Shown: piece by piece, positions 23,078 to 34,164 of the stretch | Layout: the number at the start of each line of letters is the position of its first letter | How positions within the stretch are numbered: position 1 is the stretch's first letter | Source: Diphasiastrum complanatum | Taxonomy: Eukaryota; Streptophyta; Lycopodiopsida; Lycopodiales; Lycopodiaceae | Reading direction: 5' to 3' | Assembly: GCA_029204225.1 (NCBI GenBank) | Contig: CM055111.1 | Coordinates: 30,094,717-30,158,716, forward strand | Length of the DNA: 64,000 bases | Program-made: the position numbers and the translations under genes | Notes under the pieces: model-generated | Told to the model about the DNA's origin: nothing | What the model saw: only the letters and a program-made list of their open reading frames with translations | The model's database searches: none

Positions 23078-23123
23078 CCACAGCTCCCATATTCTGCTCG
23101 CCACAGCTCCCATACTCCGCTCG
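23078..23123 (+). repeat. 23-bp tandem duplication between RT and RNase H
   Basis: CCACAGCTCCCATATTCTGC... at 23078-23100 is followed by a near-identical copy at 23101-23123. Twenty-three is not a multiple of three, and the duplication accounts for the frame change between RT and RNase H. Confidence 0.85.
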
Positions 23124-23520
23124 CCAGATTACACGAAAGAGTTCCATGTGCATACTGATGCAAGTAAGTATGCCATTGGAGGTCTTCTTGCGCAACCAGG
23201 CGAGTATGGCAAAGACTTCCCAATAAGTTTCTCAAGGAGACAACTGGTGTCTGCTGAAATAAACTATACAACCACCGAGAGAGAAGCATTGGCGATGGTC
23301 CATGTTGTACAACGACTAAGACATTATTTATTAGGCCAGACCTTTGCATTCTACACAGACCATCAAGCCCTTCTATATATCGTTAATAAATCCTGTAAAA
23401 CGGGACGTATAGCTTGATGGCTGTTGATTTTAGAGGAATTTAATTTTCGTGTAGTCATTCGGGAAGGGACCCAACATTTCATGGCGGACCACCTTTCCTG
23501 ACTACCAAGTGCTAAAAAAG
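23124..23520 (+). pseudogene. Ty3/gypsy RNase H
   Basis: The RNase H shows HTDASKYAIGG (first catalytic Asp), TEREALAMVHVV (Glu) and YTDHQAL (Asp). TGA stops at 23415 and near 23500 fall where relatives have Arg, as expected from CGA to TGA. The tail MADHLS is the usual end before integrase. Confidence 0.82.
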
Positions 23521-23639
23521 CAACTGCACCAGTCAACGATGATCTCCCTGATGCATGCCTTTTTCAGATTGATGCTACACCCTTATGGGCTGAGGAGATC
23601 ACTCAGTTCCTAACAACAGGCAGACTCAAAGAAGGCCTG

Positions 23640-24863
23640 AGTACGGCGACATAAAGAAATTTTTTGCCAAAAGCAGTGCCCTTTCAATTAATTGCGGGAC
23701 AACTTTACAAAATGGGCATTGACAGTATCATTCGATGATATGCTTATGAATCTGAGATACGACCGATCATATCTCAATCTTATGAGGGCATCGAAGGAGG
23801 CCACTTTTCTGCTGAAGCCACAGCGAAAATTATCCTTTGAGCAGGACTGTGGTGGCCATCTTTGTTTAAGGACACATTTGCTGTCATTAAAAGCGTGTGT
23901 CTGTCAATGAGCCAAGAAGAACACCAAAGCAGACTTCACGCCACTGACTCCCATTATAGAAGGCAAAGCCTTCCATAGGTGAGAAATTGACTTTGTTGGA
24001 CCAATCAGTCCAGCAGCAAAACATACCCAAGCTCGTTACATTCTCATAGCGAGAGATTACGCCACTAAGTGGGTTGAGGCTTGAGCAACGAAGGACGCCA
24101 ACGCAAAGACAGTCGTGCGTTTTCTTTACAAAAACAATATTACATGTTTTGGCTATCTTATAGAGCTAGTTAGTGATCGCGACATGCATTTTTTAAATGT
24201 TGTCATTGATCACCTCCTACGCCATTACCTTGTCGTTCACAGAAAAAGTACACCGTACTATCCTAGATGTAATGGCCAGGTTGAATCAACTAACAAGACA
24301 ATATGTAAAATTTTGACCAAGATAGTTAAAACCAGTCGCTCTGATTGAAAAACAAAACTTTTTTCAGCTATTTGGGCTTACCGCACAACCCCGAAGAAAG
24401 CCACAGGGTGGATAACTCCTTTCCACTTAGTATATGGTCAAGAGGCGGTAATGCCTGTAGAATTCTTAGTACTGTCACTAAGAGTCATGAAAGTTTTTTC
24501 AATAGATCTCTGTGAAAAAGCTACAATCGAACAACATATTAAAACCAGGCTATTTACGTTAGCCCAGTTATGTGAGACAAGACTTATATCTTACCATGCA
24601 CAACTGGTTAACAAACGACGCCAAAAGGCCTGGCATGACCGTCATCTACGCAGTAAAGATCTACACTTAGGTGACCAAGTGCTTCTTTATACATCCAAGA
24701 AGCACCCCGGCAAATTGAAATTCAGAAGTGAGGGATCATATGTTGTTAATAAAGTCTTTCCTAATGGTGCAGTCCAGTTGAAAACACTTGACGGAATACT
24801 CCTAGACACTATCGTAAACGGTGGTCGTCTAACGTGGTATTACGAAGAGTTGTTTTTTTGTTG
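23640..24863 (+). pseudogene. Ty3/gypsy integrase
   Basis: Catalytic-core motifs are present: EIDFVGPI with YILIARDYATKWVEA (first Asp region), SDRDMHF (second Asp) and YYPRCNGQVESTNK (Glu). The C-terminal part has WHDRHLRSKDLHLGDQVLLY and ends GGRLTWYYEEL. Frames shift near 23690 and in the 23.9-24.1 kb part, and stops occur near 23908, 23981, 24083 and 24346. The second half (24115-24863) is open apart from one TGA. Confidence 0.82.
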
Positions 24864-25205
24864 ACCCAATTTAACATCTTTTCTCTAGTATGATGTGGCA
24901 TTTGATGACATGGCATTTGAGGATGTGAAATACCTCCACCACATGAGGATCTGCATTTTGGTAAAAACAAACTTGTCTATTCTCGCGTCATGGTGATATG
25001 CCACACAATCAAAATCTTTGATTAGTCATAACTCTCTTATTTGAACTCGGATGGAGATGAGGTAAAAAGCAAAAATGATCTACTCTTCATATAGAATGTA
25101 TTGGAATAATCACATTTGCATATGATTCTATAAAAATATAAAAACTGTCTAGAAAATCTATTGTTGGTCTACTCATCAGTAGTTTAATGGCTGATGTTGT
25201 TGGTC
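24864..25205. other. Unassigned; possibly gypsy 3' untranslated sequence
   Basis: The sequence follows the integrase stop and has no ORF or polypurine tract I can support. It shows no similarity to the 5' LTR. Confidence 0.3.
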
Positions 25206-25713
25206 AAACATGAATCAAAGCATAAAGTACTGTTGTTGTCCATACAAAATCAGCAAGCTACTGTATTTCACATGTGTGGATCCATAAATAACAAATATAG
25301 ATCATTCTACACATAGAATTGCAAGTAATCACAAGTATAGTGCACCAATGGATAGTAGAACCCAAGAGAACCATGTATAAGCATGAAATGAGATAGAGAA
25401 GAGAGAAGATATGTCCCTCCACAAGTTACATCCTTTTATAGTAGGTCCAAAACCTATTTGGCCACTTGGCTTTCCCTCCAAAATGTAAACCCTACTATTT
25501 TTGGATCTAGATTCAATGTACCCAACATTTAAATTTGAATCTACTCAAACTCGACTTCTAACTTTCTCACACTTTTCAAAAGTGTTTATTCAAATGCAAT
25601 TTAGACTAATATAACTTTAAAAAGTCAAACTCTAAGTCTAATATGAAATTGGTCTCAATTTGCCAAATATAAAAATATAGCAAATATGATTAAACTACTT
25701 GAATCTTTTACAC
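25206..25713 (-). repeat. Truncated family-A LTR
   Basis: The sequence matches the reverse of family-A LTRs from AAAGTACTGTTGTTGTCC to CTTTTACA. The primer-site end (~140 bp) is missing. It has CACATGTGTG at the palindrome position. No adjoining coding sequence belongs to it. Confidence 0.72.
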
Positions 25714-26639
25714 CACTCAGAACTTTGAGAAGAGTGGCAATACTAATAATTGATGTGGAAGAAGCTTGATAGTATGATTGAAATTCCAAGAAAAGATCAT
25801 TTCTCTGATACTGATATTCAAAAGACTTGTGTCGTGTTTGTTGATGTAGTATCAAAAGCATGGGAAGAAGATCACATCACTCATTACATGGTTAGTATAA
25901 ATTCTTCAATATGTTTTTTATTTTTCCTATATATTTAGATCCAAACATAGGACTGACATTATTTTTTTGACATCTGCAGCACATACTAAGGGATCATACA
26001 ATATTTTTTGCAAACACATATAGAAGCCTGAGTGTCTGTCATCACAAGGGTTGGAGAAGTCACATTGGCAAACACGGGCAACATTTCATCGAAATACACA
26101 ACATGGAGGGACCAATGAAAAACGAAACTACATTTGTCAATCGATTCAGTGGTTCTACTGCAGAGACAAATAACAAAATCCACACAATACAACAAATTTA
26201 AAAAAGCATGCAAGTTCATACAAGAAGAGAGAAATCAGATAATTGCTGAGTAGAAGATAACAAAGACATTCAGTCATCATTGTTATCAAATCATGATAAG
26301 TTCATAATTGCTTGCAAATTCATGGAGTTAGAGAGAGGAGCATCATAGTCAAATGATATGTAATCAATGTAAATGTATTGATTGTATAATAACATAATAC
26401 AAAGTGTTTACTCTTCATCATCAATTTTTGTATATGCTTCTATGGCTGTATTGTCATGAAGAAATTCTCTGCTTGAGTATGCATCTAACAGATGTGCATT
26501 ATTCTTGTTTTCACTAAGTTCAATATAAGTAGAGTACAATGAATAATGAGAGCTCCTTAAAGGAACATTCCAATCAGTAAAATCTAGAATGTTCAAAACA
26601 TAAGATCTTTGGACAAATCCAATGTACATCTATCTACAA
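25714..26639. other. Unassigned segment, possible exon debris
   Basis: A plus-strand frame at 25750-25890 (DIQKTCVVFVDVVSKAWEED) is followed by a donor-like ATG/GTTAGT. An acceptor-like TCTGCAG near 25979 precedes a second open stretch (FFANTYRSLSVCHHKG). I do not recognise the protein. A separate 73-codon minus-strand frame occurs at 26408-26629. This could be old host-gene debris or coincidence. Confidence 0.25.
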
Positions 26640-27425
26640 CACCAAGTGCATATCTTAACTTCATAAATGGATCTTTTGGCAATGGTTTAGCAGCAACACA
26701 CTCGAATGATGAAACATGAAGAAGCTTGATCTCCTTAGCTTGCATCTTCTCCCTTACAAAGTGGTGTGTAGTCTCGATATGCTTGGTTCGAGCATGGAAG
26801 ATAGGATTGGTGGCAATGCTTGATTATCACAATATATGCATGGAGTCTCCTTAGCCTTGATCACATGAAGATCCTCCAAAGCCAAGATATATTTCCTCCA
26901 CATAGGAGTATATCAAAGGCACTTATGGACTTTCTATCCATCTTATTACCTACAAAGTCTGAATCCAAATATTCTCTCAAGTACAAATGAGTCCCTTGAT
27001 AAACAATACCAAAATTCCTAGTAGAAGAGATGTATCTAAGCACTCTTTTGGCACTTTTCCAATGACATACTAAAGGACCTTGCATATATTGACTCAACTT
27101 TCTTACACTAAAGCTTAGATCAGGTTTAGTGATTGCCAAATAGATCAAGGAGCCAATATGCTTTCTATAAAGTGTGATGTCCTCAAAGGATGCTTCATCA
27201 CTTTCATTAAAAACTTTCACAACTTGCTCAATAGCGCTGTCAATCCCTTTACAATCTTTCATACCAAACTTTTCTAAGATGGAAGTAGCATACTTTGATT
27301 GACAAATGAAAGTGAAATTGCTACTTCTAGAGACTTATATCCCAAGTATAAACTTAAGAAGTCCTAGATTCACTAGACATAGCAATTTTGACATCTCTTA
27401 TTCCATCAAGATCATTTCCTGTGAG
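26640..27425 (-). pseudogene. B1 reverse transcriptase end and RNase H
   Basis: The sequence continues from YVDDII at 32885 after the inserted A1. It has DITLYRKHIGSLIYLAITKP, KRVLRYISSTRNFGI and the RNase H start LREYLDSDFVGNK. Further down, shifted frames carry ATNPIFHAR-like and KMQAKEIKLLHV-like sequence of the RNase H end. There are stops and frameshifts in the 27260-27420 and 26640-26860 parts. Confidence 0.8.
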
Positions 27426-27430
27426 GATGA
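27426..27430. repeat. Target-site duplication GATGA of A1
   Basis: GATGA flanks A1 on both sides (27426-27430 and 32885-32889). It lies within the YVDD-encoding region of B1 RT, and the B1 frame joins logically across it. Confidence 0.9.
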
Positions 27431-28080
27431 TGTGAAATATTTCAGATCCTTAAGATCCAATCTACTTGAATAATCTTTGGTTAGAAAGAGAAATACACTA
27501 CCAATCTCACCAATGTAGAAAAATCAGCATCTACACACAATTTGAGATGCAAACACTAATAGAACTTGATCAAACTTGAATGAAATGATTATGTACTGTT
27601 GTTGTCCGTACAAAACCAGCATGCTACTGTATTTCACACGTGTGGATCCAAAAATAACAAATATAGATCATTCTACACATAGAATTGCAAGCAATCACTA
27701 AGATAGTGCACCAATGGATAGTAGGACCCAAGAGAACCATGCATAAGCATGAAGTGAGATAGAGAAGAGAGAAGATCACTCTCTCCACGAGTTACATCTT
27801 TTTATTAATAGGTCCAAACCCTATTTGGCCACTTGGCTTTCCCACCAAAATGCTAACCCTACTAATTTTGGGTCTAGATTCAATGTACCCAACTTATTCA
27901 AATTGAATCTACTCAAAATCGCATTCTAAATTTCCCACACTTTCAAAAATGTCTATTCAAATGAAATTTAGACTAATGAACTTTGAAAAGTCAACCTCTA
28001 AGTCTAAAATAAGTTTTGGCCTCCATATGCCAAATATGGAAATATTGCAAAATGTGATGAAACTAGTTGAATCTTTCACA
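27431..28080 (-). repeat. 3' LTR of A1
   Basis: The 650-bp LTR runs TGTGAAATATTTC...CTTTCACA as written on the plus strand. Palindrome CACACGTGTG at 27635-27644. Confidence 0.92.
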
Positions 28081-28090
28081 CTCCCTCTTC
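28081..28090 (-). other. Polypurine tract of A1
   Basis: CTCCCTCTTC, read as GAAGAGGGAG on the minus strand, lies directly before the 3' LTR. It differs from the TGAGGAGGAG used by element 1, F and B2. Confidence 0.8.
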
Positions 28091-28645
28091 AACTAGTTTT
28101 AGCATAGACTTTGATAATACTCCAAGTGAAGTCCTATGCTTCATGAACAAGCCTTTTTCCAATTATTTGGTGAAGATATCAGCTACACATTCCCTTGAAG
28201 ACACATGTTGAAGCTCCACCTCCTTTGCAATGACTCGCTCCCTCACAAAATGATATTGTATCTCAATGCTTGCTCCTAGCATAGTTTTTGACCATAGAGC
28301 TTTGATCCATCATAAGAATGATCTTCTTACTAATAATATATCTCCTTTAAATGATCATGTAATGCTCAAAATAGAATAGTGTCCACTTGGGATGCTTCAC
28401 TATTTCTTACATCAAATTTACATGTAAAAATGTGACTAGAACATGAAGAATCAAATAGAATGTAAATGAGATGATTCCACCATGCTTCCAGCTCTGAACT
28501 CTCTGGAAAAATACAGCAAACAAACAATAAATGTGAGTGATCAACTTTTGCTTGCATGTCTCCTCCTTCTTTGTCCTTTGTTGCCTTGTATCCACCATGA
28601 TACTCCATGAATGAGCCTCCATCTTCATCTTGCCTCAAGATACCA

Positions 28646-30307
28646 TCATACCTTGATGACTTGACCATGAGAGTGACATAATGAACCTCCAATAGCTTCA
28701 TTTCCATCAGCAAAATCAGCCAAGAATTCTAGTACAAATCCAACATCAAAACAATGCTCACCAATGTAGCTAGTTTTACCATATCTTGACAATTTGCACA
28801 CATCCACATGAAATTGCTCAAACATGAGATAGAACAAGTAAAGTAAACTTGAACAAAACTTCCTTGCTGCTCCTTTGACCTTACTTGAATCTTCAATATT
28901 TGGTAAAAATAGATCCATAACACCTTTTCCAATTACCTCTCCTTTGATGCTCTTGACTAGCTCCAAATTGCCAACTTCCCTTTTGACTAGTTGAAGCCCT
29001 TTGAGATCAACCTCTTGATCTTCAACTTGACCATCAAAGTTATTGAACAAACTTTGTTTTCCAGGTCCAATACTTGATTTTACAACAATATAACATCCAT
29101 CCACTTGCATAGCTCCATATACACAAAAAGATCCTCCAAAAGATGTTTCACTCTTCATAAGAGCTTGATACTCGAGATCCATTGCTTGGATCCACTCCTC
29201 TTCTTTATTTGCTTGATCTACACTTGTAGGCTCATCCAAAGAGGTTAGGAAAGCAACATAATTTTTAGAAACTACTTGCTTACCCTTTTGATCATATGTG
29301 AGCCTTGAAGGTACTTGTCTTTCTCTTGATGTTCTCCTTGGCTTTTGACTTGATGAAGGTCCATCATCACCACCATCCAAAGTAAGATCCTTCTCATCAA
29401 CATCAAGAATGTTAGATCCATCCACTCTACCATCAATCATGCTTGAAGACACCTTTGGAATGTTCCCCTCATTAAAAATGACATCTCTACCAACAATCAC
29501 TTTGTTAGTAGAAGGAATGTAAACCTTGTAGGCTTTACTCACCTCACTATATCCAACAAAAATACCTCTTCTTGAAGATGGATCCTCCTTGGTCCTATCA
29601 TCAAGAGTAATGTTGACATAGCATGTGCATCCAAAGGTTCTTAGAAAGTTGACACTCGGCTTCCTCTTGAATAGCATATCAAAAGGTGTCCTTCCATCCA
29701 AAATAGCACTCAGCCACCTATTGCACAAGAAATTGGCACACAACAAAGATTGATCTCAAAATGGTTTGTCAAGATTAACACTTAACCTCATAGCTTTAGC
29801 ACTTTCACATAAAGTCCTATTCTTCCTTTCAGCCACTCCATTTTGTTGTGAGGTCCTTGATGTTGTATACTCCCTCTTGATCCCATGCTCATCACAAAAG
29901 ACCTTGAACTTGTTAGATATGTACTCACCACCATTGTCACCTCTCAAGCACTTGATCTTTGTGAAAAATTGGTTCTCCCTTGCATTCTTGAACTTGACAA
30001 AGAGATCATACACTTCATCCTTGCTCTTTAGTAGATAGATCCAACAAAATCTACTAAAATCATCAATGAATGTTACATACATCTTAGCTCCACTATTGCT
30101 AATTGTAGTAAATCCATGAATATCCGAATGTACAAGTTGAAAAGGCTTTGTAGATCTAGAAATAGATCTAGTATAAGGGAGTCTATGTGACTTAGACAAA
30201 GCACAAGACTCACAAACATGCTTGTCATTACTTGAGGAACTTGGAAGACCAATCACAACCTTCTTCCTTGCCATTACCTCCAATGACTTGAAGTTGAGGT
30301 GTCCCAT
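28646..30307 (-). pseudogene. A1 integrase-hinge fused to an unfamiliar module
   Basis: The frame opens at the pre-integrase end (MGHLNFKSLEV), runs through the zinc-binding cysteines (HVCESCALSK) and integrase core (HSDIHGF, LRGDNGGEYISN, QQNGVAERKN: all three acidic residues present), then meets one TGA at 29756-29758 where F has Trp. It continues in frame through the hinge (PRRTSRERQVPSRLTYDQ) to EYQALMKSETS, the first residues before RT. Then a ~160-residue segment (from FGGSFCVYGAMQ) replaces RT and ends after HGQVIKV. Part of that segment recurs at 44.7-45.0 kb. The non-coding stretch to the polypurine tract contains a further frame at 28366-28713. Confidence 0.82.
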
Positions 30308-30555
30308 CCTTTTGTGCCAAACCTCTTGAATAGAAATTTGCTCCCTTGCAACACATCCAACTTAGTTAGCAATAACACAAGCATTAAGTTTGAACAACTT
30401 CCCTTGCCTTTTACCTTTTCCAATCAAGACATCCTTTTGATCAAACAAGCATCTCCATCAAACTCCACCTTGAGGCCCTTACTTAGCATTTAACTCACAC
30501 TAAGCAAATTCTTGTAATCTTGGTAATAGATGGAATAAACAAGACATCCTCCCAA

Positions 30556-31632
30556 TTAATTTTTTCTATTTGTAGATAGAGAAATAGGAATTGTGCCAAT
30601 CCCTTTGATTGCACACTCACCATCATTGGCCATGTAGATCACCCTCTTGTCATCTCCATATGCCAACAAAGAAGTGAAGTACTCTTTGTGAAAGATCATG
30701 TGTGAACTTGCTCCACTATCAATCCACCAAGGATCTAGATCTCCATCATTAGCAAGCATACATGAAGACATCACAAAAGCATCATCATTTGCATCTTGAA
30801 CATCCAAACCATCCTCATCAAGAGTAAGATTACCTTGCTTGTCTACTTGATCTCTCTTCTTCTTGTAGCAGTCACTTGCAAAGTGTCCTTTGATGCCACA
30901 ATAGAAGCACTTGAGCTTTGATTTGTCCTTATTTTTGCCACTTGAAGAAGCATCCATTTGATCTTGCCCTTTAGACCACTTGCTTTTGGTTTTGCCCTTG
31001 AATTTGCCCTTTGTGAACATAGCATCCTCTTGAAGTGTTGATGTAGATCCACCTCTTGCTTGAAGCCTATATTCCTCATTGATCAAGATCTCTTGAAGAT
31101 CCATCAAACTTGGAAAAGTCTTTTGAATAGCAATACTTTGAACAATGTTAGCATGAGCATCCAACAAGCCATTAAGAATCACTTGAATAAGCTCTCCTTC
31201 CTTAATGCTTTCATCTATGCAAGCTAACTCATCATTCAATGCTTTCATTCTCAGAATAAAAGTACTTGGACTTTCTTCATTATTTTGCAAACAAGAAAAG
31301 ATTTGCCTTCTTAGAGTCAATACTCTAGAAGTAGACTTGGATTCATAAACTTTCTTTAATGAATTTCAAGCTTCCAAAGATGATGTGCACTTACCAACTT
31401 CCTTAAGAAGTTCATTGGTAACATTCATCTTTATCATGTGTAGAGCCTTCTTGGCCCTCTTGTCATACCTCAGTTGATCTTGTTGTGTTGCTGGTCTCTC
31501 CTCCAAACCTACAACAATATCCAAAACATCATTCATCTCAAGAAGTGACTCCATTCTCACTTTCCACAATGCATAGCTACTTGAGGTAAGCCTATCATTG
31601 GCTTCCAACATGACTCCAATTGAGGTTGCCAT
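30556..31632 (-). pseudogene. A1 gag-protease with one TGA
   Basis: One continuous minus frame starts MATSIGVMLEANDRL and is broken only by TGA at 31366-31368, the same codon as in A2 (expected Trp). It carries the CCHC knuckle CFYCGIKGHFASDC and protease WWIDSGASSHM. It ends near 30556. The next stretch to 30307, protease end and pre-integrase, is in shifted frames. Confidence 0.85.
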
Positions 31633-32222
31633 GTAGCAATGACTTGAGCTTCTCTTTCAACCTGCTTCAATGCACAAAGCACTCCTTTGAACAACAACAA
31701 ATGCTTTTAAAAGAAATCACCAAGATTTGAAACTATCTCACAAATTCTCTTCTAGCACTTATCCAAGCAAATCAACACAGAGAATCATGGAATCTTGATC
31801 AACCTATGATCTATCCTCAATCTAATGACTTTTGCCACTTCCTAAGATTGAAACACACTCAAATAAAGTCCAGAAACCTCACTATCTAGAGATCCAATCA
31901 AAATTAGGATTTTGACAAAATCACAAAAGATTGACTTTTCCAAATCTACAGGCAAATGCTGAAATTTTGATTATGCAATCTAATAGCCACCACTTAGGCT
32001 GGTCTAATGATCCAAAAATCGGCCAAATCCAGTATGTGAATTCAAAAATCAAAATTGAAGAAGTATATTGACCTATTTTAGTGTTTGGATCTACAAAAGA
32101 TCCAATCTACAAAAGCAAAAAATCCAATTTTGGTGTAGAATCATCTCTAGCATGCTCTAGACTTGATATCTTCACCAAATCATTGATAGATCTGATTTTC
32201 TCCTTCATAACCTGAAACACAA

Positions 32223-32234
32223 GCTCTGATACGA
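32223..32234 (-). other. Primer binding site of A1
   Basis: GCTCTGATACGA next to the LTR is the initiator-Met primer complement with one change (CGA for CCA). The leader runs from here down to 31633 without a gene. Confidence 0.82.
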
Positions 32235-32884
32235 TGTGATAGATTTCAGATACTTTAGATCCAATCTACTTGAATGATCTTTGGTTAGAAAGAGAACTAC
32301 ACAACCAATCTCACCAATGTAGAAAAATCAGTATCTACACACAATTTGAAATGCAAACACTAATAGAACTTGATCAAAATTGAATGAAATGATTATGTAC
32401 TGTTGTTGTCCATACAAAACCAGCAAGCTACTGTATTTCACACGTGTGGATCAAAAAATAACAAATATAGATCATTCTACACATAGAATTGCAAGCAATC
32501 ACCAAGATAGTGCACCAATGGATAGTAGAACCCAAGAGAACCATGTATAAGCATGAAATGAAATAGAGAAGAGAGAAGATCACTCTCTCCACGAGTTACA
32601 TCCTTTTATATCAGGTCCAAACTCTATTTGGCCACTTGGCTTTCCCACCAAAATGCTAACCCTACTAATTTTGGGTCTAGATTCAATGTACCCAACTTAT
32701 TCAAATTGAATCTACTCAAACTCGCATTCTATCTTTCCCACATTTTCAAAAAGTGTTTATTTAAATGAAATTTAGACTAATGAACTTTGAAAAGTCAACC
32801 TCTAAGTCTAAAACAAGTTTTGGCCTCCATATGCCAAATATGGAAATATTGCAAAATGTGATGAAACTAGTTGAATCTTTCACA
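32235..32884 (-). repeat. 5' LTR of A1
   Basis: The 650-bp partner of 27431-28080 ends CTTTCACA directly before the GATGA duplication. Palindrome at 32439-32448. TATA-like CCTTTTATA near 32611 (read on the minus strand). Confidence 0.92.
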
Positions 32885-34164
32885 GATGATATCATCTACA
32901 TACAAAACCAAAATAATGATCTTGCCATCATTACATTTGACATAAAATGAAGGTTTATAAGAGCTTATCACAAAACCAATAGAGTAGAGGTAGTTGTGCA
33001 ACTTAGAGTACCAAGCCCTAGGTGCTTGCTTGAGTCCATAAAGACTCTTCTTCAAGTAGCACACTTTGTCTTCATCTCCTTCTTTGATGAAGCCCTCGGG
33101 TTGCAACGTATAGATTTCTTCTTCCAGGAATCCATTTAGGAAAGCATTATTCACATCAAGTTGGAAAAGCTCCCACTTGAAACAAGTAGCAAGACAAATG
33201 ATCATCCTTATAGTAACAAGCTCAGCAACAAGAGCAAAAGTTTCATCATAGTCCAAGCCTTTAGTTTGCAAAAAATCTTTTGTTACAAAGCTAGCTTTGT
33301 ACTTATTAATGGATCCATCTTGATTATATTTCAATCTATAGATCCACGATCCACAAGCTCCCAAGTATTGTTGGTGATCAATGCATCATACTCTTGCTTC
33401 ATGGCATCATACCACTCCTTGGTATTGAGTGCCTCTTGTACATTCTTTGGCTCTTCATGAGAGACATAAAAAATATAATTTGTGGAATCAAGATCCACTT
33501 GTTTGCCTTTGTCATCATATGAGAGCCTCTTAGGCTCGGATCTATCTCTCATGGATCTTCTTGGTGAGAAAATCTGAGGAGAGTCTTCTTCAAATCTTGA
33601 CCCCATCACATCATGATTGTCTTCAAGATCAATAATTGATGATGCATCCATAGATTTCTTGATCTCGGCCTCTTAAAAAGATGAGTGTTGATCTTCATGA
33701 AAGACAACATCTCTACTTTCAATAACTTGAGAAGTAGAGAGTATAAAGACTCTATAGGCCTTCTTGGTGGATGAGTATCCAACCATGATCCCTTTGCATG
33801 CACTAGGATCTTCCTTCTTCCTTGTTTCCAAGGGAATATGGACAAAACATAAGCATCCAAAAACTCTAAGGTGATCAACCTTAGGCTTCTTCAAAAATAG
33901 GATTTCATATGGTGACTTTCCTCCAAGAGCTATATGTGGGAGCCTATTGCAAAGATAATTTGCACAATTAATGGCTTCTCTCCAAAAATCTTTGGGCAAA
34001 GATGCTTCAATTCTCATAGATCTTCCACATTCACACAGAAAATCTATTCTTTCTCTTGGCCACTCCATTTTGAGATGGAGAGTAGGCACAAGAAAACTCT
34101 CTTTTAATGCCTTCAAGCTCACAAAAAGCTTGAAATTTATTGGAGATATATTCACCACCTCCAT
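32885..34164 (-). pseudogene. B1 integrase end, hinge and reverse transcriptase start
   Basis: Three overlapping frames cover the end of integrase and the KKEDPSACKGIMVGYSSTKK region (34164-33673), the hinge (RRSMRDRSEPKRLSYDDKGK; 33651-33331) and RT (33364-32885). RT shows KYKASFVTKDF, LFQLDVNNAFLNGFLEEEIY (first catalytic Asp), SLYGLKQAPRAWY and LVLYVDDII, where A1 inserted. Frame changes near 33660 and 33340 inactivate it. Confidence 0.82.

Larger units (their letters stand above)
16095..24863 (+). mobile_element. Decayed Ty3/gypsy element
   Basis: The order is 5' LTR, primer site, ~1.6-kb leader, gag, aspartic protease, RT, RNase H, integrase. Integrase after RNase H identifies Ty3/gypsy. 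No chromodomain is seen at the integrase C-terminus. From 18616 to 23043 the frame is held continuously and broken only by stops, nearly all TGA. No 3' LTR is found; after 24863 there is ~340 bp of unassigned sequence and then a family-A LTR. Confidence 0.85.
27431..32884 (-). mobile_element. Element A1: family-A copia without reverse transcriptase
   Basis: The element is 5454 bp with two 650-bp LTRs about 95% identical (30-odd differences by eye), a 5-bp target duplication, primer site and polypurine tract. It encodes gag-protease, then integrase and hinge. RT and RNase H are absent: after the hinge the frame enters an unfamiliar module. It is older than F and element 1 by LTR divergence. 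Confidence 0.9.
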
